Under the pieces are notes generated by a model that did not search any database, was not told where the DNA came from, and worked only from the letters and a program-made list of their open reading frames with translations. A DNA stretch of 19,403 bases from Frankiales bacterium (GTDB taxonomy: Bacteria; Actinomycetota; Actinomycetes; Mycobacteriales; SCTD01): the NCBI GenBank assembly GCA_025966295.1, contig JAOPVD010000213.1, positions 1-19,403 on the forward strand. Reading direction: 5' to 3'. This document shows positions 1 to 6,821 of the stretch, in pieces. Each line of letters opens with the position of its first letter. The first letter of the stretch is position 1. The translations under genes were made by a program, and so were the position numbers.

Positions 1-159
1 GCCGCCGCCACGGCCGCGGGCGAGCGCGGTTTCCGGCGGCCGCTGCTGGTGACCGCGGACGAGGTCGTGCAGGCCCTCGACGGCGGCAGCCCGGCCGGCC
101 TGGCGCTGCGCGATCCCGCCTCCGGCGAGCCGTGGCTCCGGGACATGCTCTACAGATAG
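1..159 (+). CDS. C-terminal fragment of an unidentified protein
   Basis: Frame 1 is open from the window edge to a TAG at 157-159, giving 52 residues that end in WLRDMLYR. The stretch RRPLLVTADEVVQAL is followed by a short Gly/Ser/Pro turn region and then ALRDPASGEPW. Codon use has the same strong G/C third-position bias as the neighbours, so I take it to be the real 3' end of a gene that starts outside the window. It lies 13 bp upstream of maf on the same strand and may share its operon. I do not recognise the family. It does not look like the acyl-CoA carboxylase epsilon subunit that often precedes maf in Actinobacteria. Confidence 0.6.
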   Translation, partial: AAATAAGERGFRRPLLVTADEVVQALDGGSPAGLALRDPASGEPWLRDMLYR

Positions 160-172
160 GCGACAATGGGAC

Positions 173-763
173 GTGCCCACTCGCCGCCTCGTGCTCGCCT
201 CCGCGTCCCCCGCGCGCCTGCGCCTGCTGCGCGCTGCCGGGCTGTCGCCCGAGGTGGTCGTCAGCGGGGTGGACGAGGACGGCGTGATCGGCCGGCCGGC
301 CGACGTGGTGCTCGAGCTGGCCACCCGCAAGGCCCAGGCGGTCGCGGCCGGCCAGCCGGACTCGCTCGTCCTGGGCTGCGACTCGATGCTGGAGCTGGAC
401 GGCGAGGTGCTCGGCAAGCCGGCCTCGGCCGAGGAGGCCGTGAAGCGCTGGCAGGTGATGCGCGGCCGCTCCGGCCGGCTGCTGACCGGGCACTGCCTGA
501 TCGACACCCGCACCGGCCGCACCGCCGCCGACGTCTGCGCCACCACGGTGCGGTTCGGCGAGCCCACCGACGCCGAGATCGATGCCTACGTCGCGACCGG
601 CGAGCCGCTGCACGTGGCCGGCGCCTTCACCCTCGACGGCCGCTCGGCGGCGTTCCTGGCCGGCATCGACGGCGACGCCGGCAACGTGATCGGGGTGGCC
701 CTGCCGCTCGTACGACGCCTGCTCGCCGACCTCGACGTACAGCTGGTGGACCTGTGGCGCTGA
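173..763 (+). CDS. maf: Maf family nucleoside triphosphate pyrophosphatase
   Basis: 196 residues, normal length for the family. Maf proteins hydrolyse non-canonical or modified NTPs (UTP, dTTP, m5UTP and similar) to NMP and PPi in the cytoplasm, a house-cleaning role. Visible signatures are the N-terminal LVLASASPARLRLL (the family's S-x-SPRR substrate loop), the catalytic acidic residue in LGCDSM (D70), GKP at 81-83, the GRSGRLLTGH segment and the C-terminal NVIGVALPLVRRLL. The start is GTG 173; the ATG at 166 is in a different frame and belongs to no Maf sequence. A GGGA lies a few bases upstream as a weak ribosome binding site. The 3' end overlaps the next gene by 10 nt, implying translational coupling. 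Exact substrate preference cannot be read from sequence. Confidence 0.93.
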   Translation: MPTRRLVLASASPARLRLLRAAGLSPEVVVSGVDEDGVIGRPADVVLELATRKAQAVAAGQPDSLVLGCDSMLELDGEVLGKPASAEEAVKRWQVMRGRSGRLLTGHCLIDTRTGRTAADVCATTVRFGEPTDAEIDAYVATGEPLHVAGAFTLDGRSAAFLAGIDGDAGNVIGVALPLVRRLLADLDVQLVDLWR

Positions 764-1866
764 AGATCGGTCCCCTCGCGGTGGACCCGCCGGTCGTGCT
801 CGCACCGATGGCGGGCGTCACGAACGCGGCCTTCCGGCGGCTCTGCCGCTCCTACGGCGCCGGGCTGTATGTCAGCGAGATGGTCTCCGCCCGCGCCCTG
901 TGCGAGAACAACGAGCGCACCGCCGGGATGGTCGCCTTCGCGCCCGACGAGGAGGTCCGGTCGGTCCAGCTGTACGGCGTGGACCCGTACTGGGTGAGCG
1001 AGGCCGTCAAGCGGGTCGTCGACCTCGGCGTCCACCACATCGACCTGAACAGCGGCTGCCCGTCGCCCAAGGTGACCCGGCGCGGCGGCGGCGGGGCGCT
1101 GCCGGCCCACCACGTGCTGTTCGGTTCCATCGTGCGGGCCGCGGTGCAGGCCGCCGGGGCGGTGCCGGTGACCGTGAAGATGCGCAAGGGCATCGACGAC
1201 GACAACCTCACCTACCTCGAAGCAGCCACCGCGGCCGAGGACGCCGGTGCCGCCGCCGTGGCGCTGCACGCGCGGACCGTCGAGCAGCTCTACTCCGGGC
1301 GGGCCGACTGGTCGGCGATCGCCCGGCTCAAGGAGCACGTCAGCGCGGTGCCGGTGCTCGGCAACGGCGACATCTGGGCGGCGCCGGACGCGTTGCAGAT
1401 GATGGCCGAGACCGGGTGCGACGGGGTCGTGGTGGGCCGCGGCTGCCTGGGCAAGCCGTGGCTGTTCCGCGACCTGGCGGACGCGTTCGCCGGCCGGCCG
1501 GTGCAGGGCCCGCCGCGGCTCGGCGAGGTGTGCCGGGTGATGGCGCAGCACGCCCGGCTGCTCGTCGAGGCGATCGGCGACGAGGGCTTCGCGGTCCGCG
1601 ACTTCCGCAAGCACACCGGCTGGTACCTCACCGGCTACCCGGCCGGCGGCGAGATGCGGCGCAAGCTGGCGATGGCCGGCTCGCTGGCCGAGCTCGATGA
1701 CCTGCTGGGACAGCTCGACCCGACCGTGGAGCTGCCGGCCGGCGCCGAGCACCTGCCGCGCGGGCACCTGCAGGGCCCGCGGCCGGTCACGCTGCCGGAC
1801 CGCTGGATGCAGACCCGGGACGATCCCACCCCGCCGACCGGCGCCGACCGCGCCTTCTGCGGCTGA
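754..1866 (+). CDS. dus: tRNA-dihydrouridine synthase (DusB-like)
   Basis: 370 residues from GTG 754. Dus enzymes are FMN-dependent and use NADPH to reduce specific uridines in tRNA to dihydrouridine. Seen: the N-terminal FMN-barrel motif LAPMAGVTNAAFRRL (16-30), VQLYG at 71-75, and the catalytic cysteine C102 in LNSGCPSPKVTRRGGGGALP (a variant of NMGCPVPKV). Also present are VTVKMRKG (FMN lysine), the HART/YSGRADW segment, and GNGDIW plus GVVVGRGCLGKPW, the TIM-barrel phosphate-binding region. The helical C-terminal tRNA-recognition part includes DFRKHTGWYL. The start overlaps maf by 10 nt. The open frame extends further upstream, but that part overlaps maf and has no Dus similarity. The gene ends 9 bp before the convergent dxs stop. 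Confidence 0.95.
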   Translation: MALKIGPLAVDPPVVLAPMAGVTNAAFRRLCRSYGAGLYVSEMVSARALCENNERTAGMVAFAPDEEVRSVQLYGVDPYWVSEAVKRVVDLGVHHIDLNSGCPSPKVTRRGGGGALPAHHVLFGSIVRAAVQAAGAVPVTVKMRKGIDDDNLTYLEAATAAEDAGAAAVALHARTVEQLYSGRADWSAIARLKEHVSAVPVLGNGDIWAAPDALQMMAETGCDGVVVGRGCLGKPWLFRDLADAFAGRPVQGPPRLGEVCRVMAQHARLLVEAIGDEGFAVRDFRKHTGWYLTGYPAGGEMRRKLAMAGSLAELDDLLGQLDPTVELPAGAEHLPRGHLQGPRPVTLPDRWMQTRDDPTPPTGADRAFCG

Positions 1867-1875
1867 CCCTGCCGC

Positions 1876-3777
1876 TCAGGCGTCCTTGCGGACGTCCTCG
1901 GCGGCGTCGAGGTCGGGCTCGAGCCGAGCGACCGCCTCGACCACCTTGCGGGCGACCTCCTGCGCGGTGAGGCCCACGTCGGCGAGCACCTCCGCCCGGC
2001 TGCCGTGCTCGAGGAACTGCTGGGTGATGCCCAGGTCGCGGGCCGGTACGTCGACGTCGGCGTCCCGCAGCGCCTGCGACACGGTGGCGCCGACGCCACC
2101 GACCCGGCCGTTGTCCTCGACCGTGACGACCAGCCGGTGCTGGGCGGCCAGCGCCACCAGCTCGGCCGGCACCGGGGTGACCCAGCGCGGGTCGACCACG
2201 GTGACCGAGATGCCCTGGGCGGCCACCCGGTCGGCGACCTCGAGGGCCAGCCGCGCCATCGCGCCGACGGCGACGAGCAGCACGTCGGAGCCGTGCCGCA
2301 GGACGTCCACCGGCCCGCGCCGCTCGAGGGCCGGGATGTCGTCGCCCACCGCGCCCTTGGGGAAGCGCACCGCGGTCGGACCGTCCTCGACCGCGACCGC
2401 CTCGCGCAGCTCCTCGCGCAGGGTGGCGCCGTCGCGCGGCGCCGCGATCCGGATGCCGGGCACCACCTGCAGGATCGACAGGTCCCACATGCCGTTGTGC
2501 GAGGCACCGTCGTCACCGGTCACGCCGGCCCGGTCCAGCACGAAGGTCACCGGCAGCCGGTGCAGCGCGACGTCGAGCAGCGTCTGGTCGAAGGCGCGGT
2601 TGAGGAAGGTGGCGTACAGGCAGACGACCGGGTGCATGCCGCCGAGGGCGAGGCCGGCCGCCGAGGTCACCGCGTGCTGCTCGGCGATGCCGACGTCGAT
2701 CGTCCGCTCCGGGAAGGCCATCGAGAACTTCTGCAGCCCGACGGGCTGGAGCATCGCCGCGGTGAGCGCCACGATGTCGGGCCGCTCCTCGCCGAGCCGG
2801 AGCATCTCGTCGCCGAGCACGTTGGTCCACGACAGCGCCCCGGCGGAGGCCTTGCCGGTCAGCGGGTCGGTGCCGGCGCTGACGCTGTGCAGGCAGTCGT
2901 TCTCGTCGTCGACCGCCGGCTGGTAGCCGAACCCCTTGACGGTGACGGCGTGCACGATCACCGGCCCGCCGAAGTCGCGGGCCTTGCGCAGCGCGTGCTC
3001 CATGGCCTGCTCGTCGTGGCCGTCGATCGGCCCGTAGTACTTCAGACCGAGGTCCTCGAAGAGCACCTGCGGCTGCAGGAAGTCCTTGATGCCGCGCTTG
3101 AGGCCGTGCAGCGCGGTGTAGACCGGCGGGCCGACGACGGGCGTCTGGGTCAGCGTCGTCTTGACCTTGTCGAGGGCGCGCTCGTAGCCCTGCGTCATCC
3201 GCAGCGTGGCCAGGTGCTCGGCCAGCCCGCCGATGGTCGGGGCGTAGGAACGGCCGTTGTCGTTGACGACGACCACGACCGGCAGGTGCGAGGCCGCGAT
3301 GTTGTTCAGGGCCTCCCAGCACATGCCGCCGGTGAGCGCCCCGTCGCCGACCACCGCGACCACGTGCCGCTGCTCGCCGCGCAGGGCGTACGCCTTGGAC
3401 AGGCCGTCCGCGTACGACAGCGCCGTACTGGCATGGCTGTTCTCGATGACGTCGTGCTCGGACTCCTCGCGCGACGGGTAGCCGGACAGGCCGCCGCGCT
3501 TGCGGAGCCGGTCGAAACCCTCGCGGCGGCCGGTGACGAGCTTGTGGACGTAGGCCTGGTGGCCGGTGTCCCAGAGGATCTTGTCGCGCGGGGAGTCGAA
3601 GACCCGGTGCAGTGCCAGGGTGATCTCGACGACGCCGAGGGAGGGGCCGAGGTGGCCGCCGGTGCGCGACACGGTGTCGATCATGAAGTCGCGGAGCTCG
3701 GCGGCCAGCACCGGCAGCTGGGCCGCGGGCAGGCGCTTGAGGTCGTCGGGCCCGTGGACCGACTCCAGCAGGCTCAA
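1876..3777 (-). CDS. dxs: 1-deoxy-D-xylulose-5-phosphate synthase
   Basis: 633 residues, typical for DXS. It condenses pyruvate and glyceraldehyde-3-phosphate with thiamine diphosphate, the first step of the MEP pathway to isoprenoids. The N-terminal ThDP domain carries GGHLGPSLGVVE (40-51), DTGHQAYVHKL (70-80) and the ThDP/Mg signature GDGALTGG (144-151) with NDN at 172-174. YGPIDGHD follows. The pyrimidine domain has DVGIAEQHAVTSAAG with the catalytic Glu and DRAGVTGDDGASHNG; a transketolase C-terminal domain ends the protein. I chose TTG 3777 because GAGGAG sits 6 nt upstream and the product begins SLLESVHGPDDLKRL as in other DXS proteins. The in-frame extension upstream overlaps another gene and is not DXS-like. 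The gene lies 34 bp downstream of the unknown gene at 3812-4180 and may be co-transcribed with it. Confidence 0.97.
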   Translation of the reverse strand: MSLLESVHGPDDLKRLPAAQLPVLAAELRDFMIDTVSRTGGHLGPSLGVVEITLALHRVFDSPRDKILWDTGHQAYVHKLVTGRREGFDRLRKRGGLSGYPSREESEHDVIENSHASTALSYADGLSKAYALRGEQRHVVAVVGDGALTGGMCWEALNNIAASHLPVVVVVNDNGRSYAPTIGGLAEHLATLRMTQGYERALDKVKTTLTQTPVVGPPVYTALHGLKRGIKDFLQPQVLFEDLGLKYYGPIDGHDEQAMEHALRKARDFGGPVIVHAVTVKGFGYQPAVDDENDCLHSVSAGTDPLTGKASAGALSWTNVLGDEMLRLGEERPDIVALTAAMLQPVGLQKFSMAFPERTIDVGIAEQHAVTSAAGLALGGMHPVVCLYATFLNRAFDQTLLDVALHRLPVTFVLDRAGVTGDDGASHNGMWDLSILQVVPGIRIAAPRDGATLREELREAVAVEDGPTAVRFPKGAVGDDIPALERRGPVDVLRHGSDVLLVAVGAMARLALEVADRVAAQGISVTVVDPRWVTPVPAELVALAAQHRLVVTVEDNGRVGGVGATVSQALRDADVDVPARDLGITQQFLEHGSRAEVLADVGLTAQEVARKVVEAVARLEPDLDAAEDVRKDA

Positions 3778-3783
3778 CGCGTT

Positions 3784-3814
3784 CTCCTCAGGCTGTGGGT
3801 GCGGGCTCAGTCTA
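3784..3814 (-). promoter_or_regulatory. dxs ribosome binding site and candidate own promoter
   Basis: On the minus strand GAGGAG (3784-3789) stands 6 nt before the TTG start of dxs and decides that start. A TAGACT hexamer (3809-3814) matches the actinobacterial TANNNT -10 pattern and overlaps the stop codon of the upstream gene. Transcription from it would give a short leader of about 25 nt. I see no convincing -35, so the promoter part is tentative. Confidence 0.45.
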
Positions 3815-4180
3815 AAGGCGGGGTACCCACCGCTCCCCCCGAAGCGCGGCCTCGACCAGGGCGACCTGGCGGCCGGCCTGCACCAGCCGGCGGCCCTCCC
3901 GGTCGTAGGCGCCGATGGCCGCCTCGACCACCTCAGGTGGGACGACGCCCCGCAGGTCGGCGCGCAGGGTCCGCAGGCCCTGCCGGGCGGCGTCGACGGC
4001 GCTCTCCACGTGGCCGCGGGCGAACCGGGCGAGCACCACCGGGTGCGCGCGCAGCACCTCGTGCGCCCGGTAGTCCGGCGGGCACAGGTCGAACAGCCAG
4101 GCGACGGCGCTGCCCTCGAAGTCCGGCGCCTGCGGCGGCCGCACCGCGTCGGGCCAGCCCGGAGGCACGAGATCGGACAC
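3812..4180 (-). CDS. conserved actinobacterial protein of unknown function
   Basis: 122 residues from GTG 4180; GTG 4186 would add two. The protein is soluble and mostly alpha-helical, with no signal peptide or membrane segment. Recognisable stretches are VPPGWPDAVRPP, AVAWLFDLCPPDYR, HPVVLARFARGHVESAV and VPPEVVEAAIGAYDREG. I have an impression of similar small proteins upstream of dxs in other Actinobacteria but no function to offer. The choice of GTG 4180 rests on a TACCGT -10 hexamer ending 6 nt upstream, the layout of a leaderless mRNA. The gene is divergent from the gene at 4240 and upstream of dxs in the same direction. Confidence 0.75.
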   Translation of the reverse strand: MSDLVPPGWPDAVRPPQAPDFEGSAVAWLFDLCPPDYRAHEVLRAHPVVLARFARGHVESAVDAARQGLRTLRADLRGVVPPEVVEAAIGAYDREGRRLVQAGRQVALVEAALRGERWVPRL

Positions 4181-4186
4181 CAGCAC

Positions 4187-4192
4187 ACGGTA
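4187..4192 (-). promoter_or_regulatory. -10 element for the unknown gene upstream of dxs (leaderless layout)
   Basis: On the minus strand TACCGT lies 6 nt before GTG 4180, placing the expected transcription start at or next to the start codon. No clear -35 was seen. The remainder of the 59-bp divergent intergenic region (4181-4239) shows no other structure I can support. Confidence 0.45.
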
Positions 4193-4239
4193 CGGGCACC
4201 GCCGTTAAGGCCTCCGGGCTTTGCTCCGATAGGCCGAGA

Positions 4240-4806
4240 GTGACCACCGACCTGGACCGGCTGCGCGCGGCCGTGCTCGCGCTCAAGGTGCCGCACGCGT
4301 CCAAGCGCGCGCCGGCACCGCGGTCATCGGTGTTCGGGCGCGCCGCCGCGGCGGTTCCGGCGGACGTCCGGCGGCGGACCTCCCGCGACGCCCTCGAGGC
4401 CCGCTTCCGCAACGTGGAGACCAGCGCATTGATGTCGGGCACCACGCTGGCCCTGCTCGTCCAGCCCGACCGGGGCCCGCTGCCGCCGACGCTGCAGCGC
4501 AGCCTGCAGCTGATGGTGGCCGCCAAGGCGGTGGTGCTGGCGCTCGGGCCGGAGATGCCGCGGGACGTCCCGGCCGACCGCAGCGGGCCGCTGACGCTGC
4601 CGCTGCGCGAGGACGACGACCTGGCCGCGGAGTGGGCGCTGCTCGCCCTCGGCCCGGCCAAGCGGGTGGCCTTCCTGGCCCGCCGCGAACCCGACGGCTG
4701 GGACTGGATGATCACCCGCGACCCGGTCGCGGTGCAGCGCGCGGGCACCGCCATCCTCGAGCGGGTGCCGCACCTACGCCTGCGCGTGCCAGCCCTCGAG
4801 CACTGA
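4240..4806 (+). CDS. possible stand-alone DICT-like sensory domain protein
   Basis: 188 residues from GTG 4240, no signal peptide or membrane segment. The second half follows the pattern I remember for DICT sensory domains (found with diguanylate cyclases, histidine kinases and MerR regulators). It has a helix ending LEARFRNVE, a strand TLALLVQPD, a helix then KAVVLALGPE, followed by PLREDDDLAAEWALLALGPA, AFLARRE and a terminal WMITRDPVAVQRAGTAI. The DICT-like hallmarks are the acidic/EW motif (131-132), the GP turn and the T-x-D-x-x-x-V-x-x-A end. No output domain is attached. The first 50 residues are basic and low in complexity. The 3' end overlaps the glpD 3' end by 33 bp on the opposite strand. 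The gene is real by codon use; the family call is from memory and tentative. Confidence 0.55.
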   Translation: MTTDLDRLRAAVLALKVPHASKRAPAPRSSVFGRAAAAVPADVRRRTSRDALEARFRNVETSALMSGTTLALLVQPDRGPLPPTLQRSLQLMVAAKAVVLALGPEMPRDVPADRSGPLTLPLREDDDLAAEWALLALGPAKRVAFLARREPDGWDWMITRDPVAVQRAGTAILERVPHLRLRVPALEH

Positions 4807-6237
4807 GCCGACCACCGGGCCGGCCGCCTCCGCCCACGCGTCCACCAACGAGAGCCGGGTACGCCGCTCCAGCAGGTCGGCGGCGTCCAGCGCGCCCTCC
4901 GCCCGCAGCCCCCAGTGCAGCTCGGCCTGCAGCACCGGCACGCCGTCGGCGACCGGGGTGAGCGGCCCGGCGGCGGCCACGTCGGCCGCCTCGCTGCCGT
5001 ACCGCCGCGCCAACCGGTCTGCCGGCGCCGCGTGCGTCGCGCCGACCAGCGGCAGCTCGGCGGTGCGGCACGGCACCTCGGTGAGCAGGTCGACCGCGTC
5101 CTGGGCCATCTTCCGGTACGTCGTGAGCTTGCCACCCAGCACGGTCAGCAGGCCCTCGTCGAGGGTGACGCTGTGCCGGCGGGACAGGTCGGCGGTGCGG
5201 CCCTCCTCCCCCGCGATGAGCGGCCGCACGCCGGCGAACGACCCGACGACGTCGCTGCGGCCGAGCGGCCGCTCGAGTCCGCGGCTGAGGGTGTCGAGCA
5301 GGAAGGCGATCTCGGCCTCCTCCGCTCGCGGCACCTCAGGCAGCGGCCCGTCCAGCGGGTCGTCGGTGAGCCCCACGTGCACGATCCCGTCGGCGTGCGG
5401 CAGGGCGAACACGTAGCGGTTGGGCTCCCCCGGCACCGGCACCGTGAGGCTCGCCGACGGGTGCCCAAGCACCGCCGCGTCCAGGACCACGTGCACGCCC
5501 TTGCTGGGCCGCAGCCGCACCCGCGGGCTCAGGGTGTCGGCCCAGGCCCCGGTGGCGTTGATGACCGTGTTCGCCTGGTAGCCAAGGGATCTGCCGGTCA
5601 GCTGGTCGACCAGGACGCCGTCCTGCCAGCGCACCCGGGTCAGGATGCGGGCGCCGTGCGCGGCCGCCGTCCGGGCGACGGCGACGACCAGGCGGGCGTC
5701 GTCCTCCAGGTGCCCGTCCCAGTTCAGGACGGCGCCGCGCAGCCCGGCGCGCCGTACCCCGGGCAGCAGCCGGGTGGTCTCGGCGACGCCGATCCGGCGC
5801 GGTCGCGGGAGGGTGGCGCGGGGGGTGCGGGCCACCAGCCGCAGCAGGTCGGCGGTGCGGTGGCCGGCGTCGACGAGCAGGCCGTGCCGGGCGTCGAGGT
5901 CGCGGCTGAGCGGCACCGCCATCGGCAGGGCCCGGACCAGGTGCGGGGCGGTGCGGGTCATGAGGATGCCGCGCTCGCGGGCCGACTCGAGGGCGAGGCC
6001 GACGTCGCCGGTGGCCAGGTAGCGCAGCCCGCCGTGCACCAGCTTGCTGCTCCACCGGCTGGTGCCGAAGGCCAGGTCGTCCTTCTCGACGAGGGCCACC
6101 GACAGGCCGCGGCTGGCCGCGTCGAGGGCGATGCCGCAGCCGGTGATGCCGCCGCCCACGACCAGGACGTCGAGCCGGGTGCTGGTCAGCTCGTCGAGCT
6201 CCCGGGACCGGCGCCCGGCGTTGAGGTAGGAGCTCAT
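4774..6237 (-). CDS. glpD: glycerol-3-phosphate dehydrogenase (FAD-dependent, GlpD-like)
   Basis: 487 residues from ATG 6237. It oxidises sn-glycerol-3-phosphate to dihydroxyacetone phosphate, passing electrons via FAD to the quinone pool; the family is membrane-associated. The N-terminal FAD fold is clear: LDVLVVGGGITGCGIALDA (22-40) with an acidic end of the second strand in VALVEKDD, then SSKLVHGGLRYL (63-74), a GlpD hallmark. GAVLNWDGHLEDDARLV, NTVINATGAWAD, SKGVHVVLD and the C-terminal TVLGGKLTTYRKMAQDAVDLL complete the match. It is at the short end of the family range. The start codon shares ATGA with the TetR stop, so the two are translationally coupled. Opposite the TetR gene lie a flavoprotein and a lipid kinase, suggesting a glycerolipid role rather than simple glycerol catabolism; no glycerol kinase or facilitator is nearby. 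Confidence 0.92.
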   Translation of the reverse strand: MSSYLNAGRRSRELDELTSTRLDVLVVGGGITGCGIALDAASRGLSVALVEKDDLAFGTSRWSSKLVHGGLRYLATGDVGLALESARERGILMTRTAPHLVRALPMAVPLSRDLDARHGLLVDAGHRTADLLRLVARTPRATLPRPRRIGVAETTRLLPGVRRAGLRGAVLNWDGHLEDDARLVVAVARTAAAHGARILTRVRWQDGVLVDQLTGRSLGYQANTVINATGAWADTLSPRVRLRPSKGVHVVLDAAVLGHPSASLTVPVPGEPNRYVFALPHADGIVHVGLTDDPLDGPLPEVPRAEEAEIAFLLDTLSRGLERPLGRSDVVGSFAGVRPLIAGEEGRTADLSRRHSVTLDEGLLTVLGGKLTTYRKMAQDAVDLLTEVPCRTAELPLVGATHAAPADRLARRYGSEAADVAAAGPLTPVADGVPVLQAELHWGLRAEGALDAADLLERRTRLSLVDAWAEAAGPVVGSVLEGWHAQA

Positions 6238-6785
6238 CGCAGGTACGCCTCGAGCAGGTGCCGCAGCTCCTTGAGCGCGGCCGCGTCCACCAGCCGGGCG
6301 CTGAACACGAACGACTGGGTGGTCAGCAGCAGCACGGTGGCGGCGGCCTCCGGCTCGACGTCCCGGACCGAACCGTCCTGCCGGCCGGCCGCCACCTGCT
6401 CGGCCAGCAGCGCCATGGCGGCCTTCTGGGTGGAGCCGAAGCGGTCCACGATCAGCGGCAGCAGCAGCTCCGGGTCGAGGTCGAGGATGCGGCGGTACAG
6501 CGGGTGGGAGTCCATCCGCTCGACGACCTGCACGGCGGCCTCGACCAGCCGCTGGCGGGCGGTCGGCAGGACCTGCACCTGGGCCTCGACCTCGGCGATG
6601 AGGGCGGTGAGCTCGCGGGTGAGCAGCGCGGCGACCAGGGTGTCGAGGTCCTCGAACTGCCGGTAGACCGTCATCCGGCTCACCCCGGCGCGGCGGGCGA
6701 CGTCGGCGAGGGTGGTGCGCCGCAGCCCGACGTCCAGCACGCAGGCCAGCGCCGCGTCCAGCAGACTGTGACGTTGTGACGACAT
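6234..6785 (-). CDS. TetR family transcriptional regulator
   Basis: 183 residues from ATG 6785. The N-terminal DNA-binding domain is canonical: SLLDAALACVLDVGLRRTTLADVARRAGV followed by the recognition helix SRMTVYRQFEDLDTLVAALL (roughly residues 7-56). The all-helical ligand/dimerisation domain (60-183) is divergent, as usual. It overlaps glpD by 4 nt and is transcribed away from the flavoprotein/lipid kinase pair across a 16-bp gap. The TGTGAC/GTCACA inverted repeat covering both starts is the obvious candidate operator, so I infer autorepression and control of both arms. The start follows TACAGT by 7 nt, a leaderless layout. The ligand is unknown; acyl chains or acyl-CoA would fit the neighbours but this is inference. 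Confidence 0.9.
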   Translation of the reverse strand: MSSQRHSLLDAALACVLDVGLRRTTLADVARRAGVSRMTVYRQFEDLDTLVAALLTRELTALIAEVEAQVQVLPTARQRLVEAAVQVVERMDSHPLYRRILDLDPELLLPLIVDRFGSTQKAAMALLAEQVAAGRQDGSVRDVEPEAAATVLLLTTQSFVFSARLVDAAALKELRHLLEAYLR

Positions 6786-6821
6786 GTGTCACACTGTACG
6801 CATGGCTGTCGACATGGTCCA
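6767..6821. promoter_or_regulatory. divergent overlapping promoters with a candidate TetR operator
   Basis: Inverted repeat TGTGAC (6775-6780), 7-bp spacer, GTCACA (6788-6793), with a further direct TGTGAC at 6767-6772. For the minus gene: TGGACC (6816-6821 on the minus strand), 17 bp, TACAGT (6793-6798), then 7 nt to ATG 6785. For the plus gene: GTGACG (6768-6773), 16 bp, CACACT (6790-6795), then 6 nt to ATG 6802. The two -10 hexamers overlap by three bases and the inverted repeat covers or abuts both, so one bound repressor could shut both directions. Confidence 0.6.

Noticed and set aside
166..172. ATG 166 as the start of a gene
   Set aside because: It opens the dus frame, but the translation across the maf region is arginine-rich shadow sequence with no Dus similarity. 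maf uses GTG 173 in another frame and dus starts at GTG 754.
770..778. GTCCCCTCG at the start of the dus gene, resembling the nuclease-flanking repeat
   Set aside because: It lacks the TTG lead of the motif, has no inverted partner nearby, and lies in conserved coding sequence (IGPLAVDP); chance similarity.
6784..6801. ATG 6784 as the flavoprotein start
   Set aside because: It would place the start inside the inverted repeat and upstream of the likely transcription start. ATG 6802 follows the -10 hexamer by 6 nt and begins a plausible N-terminus.
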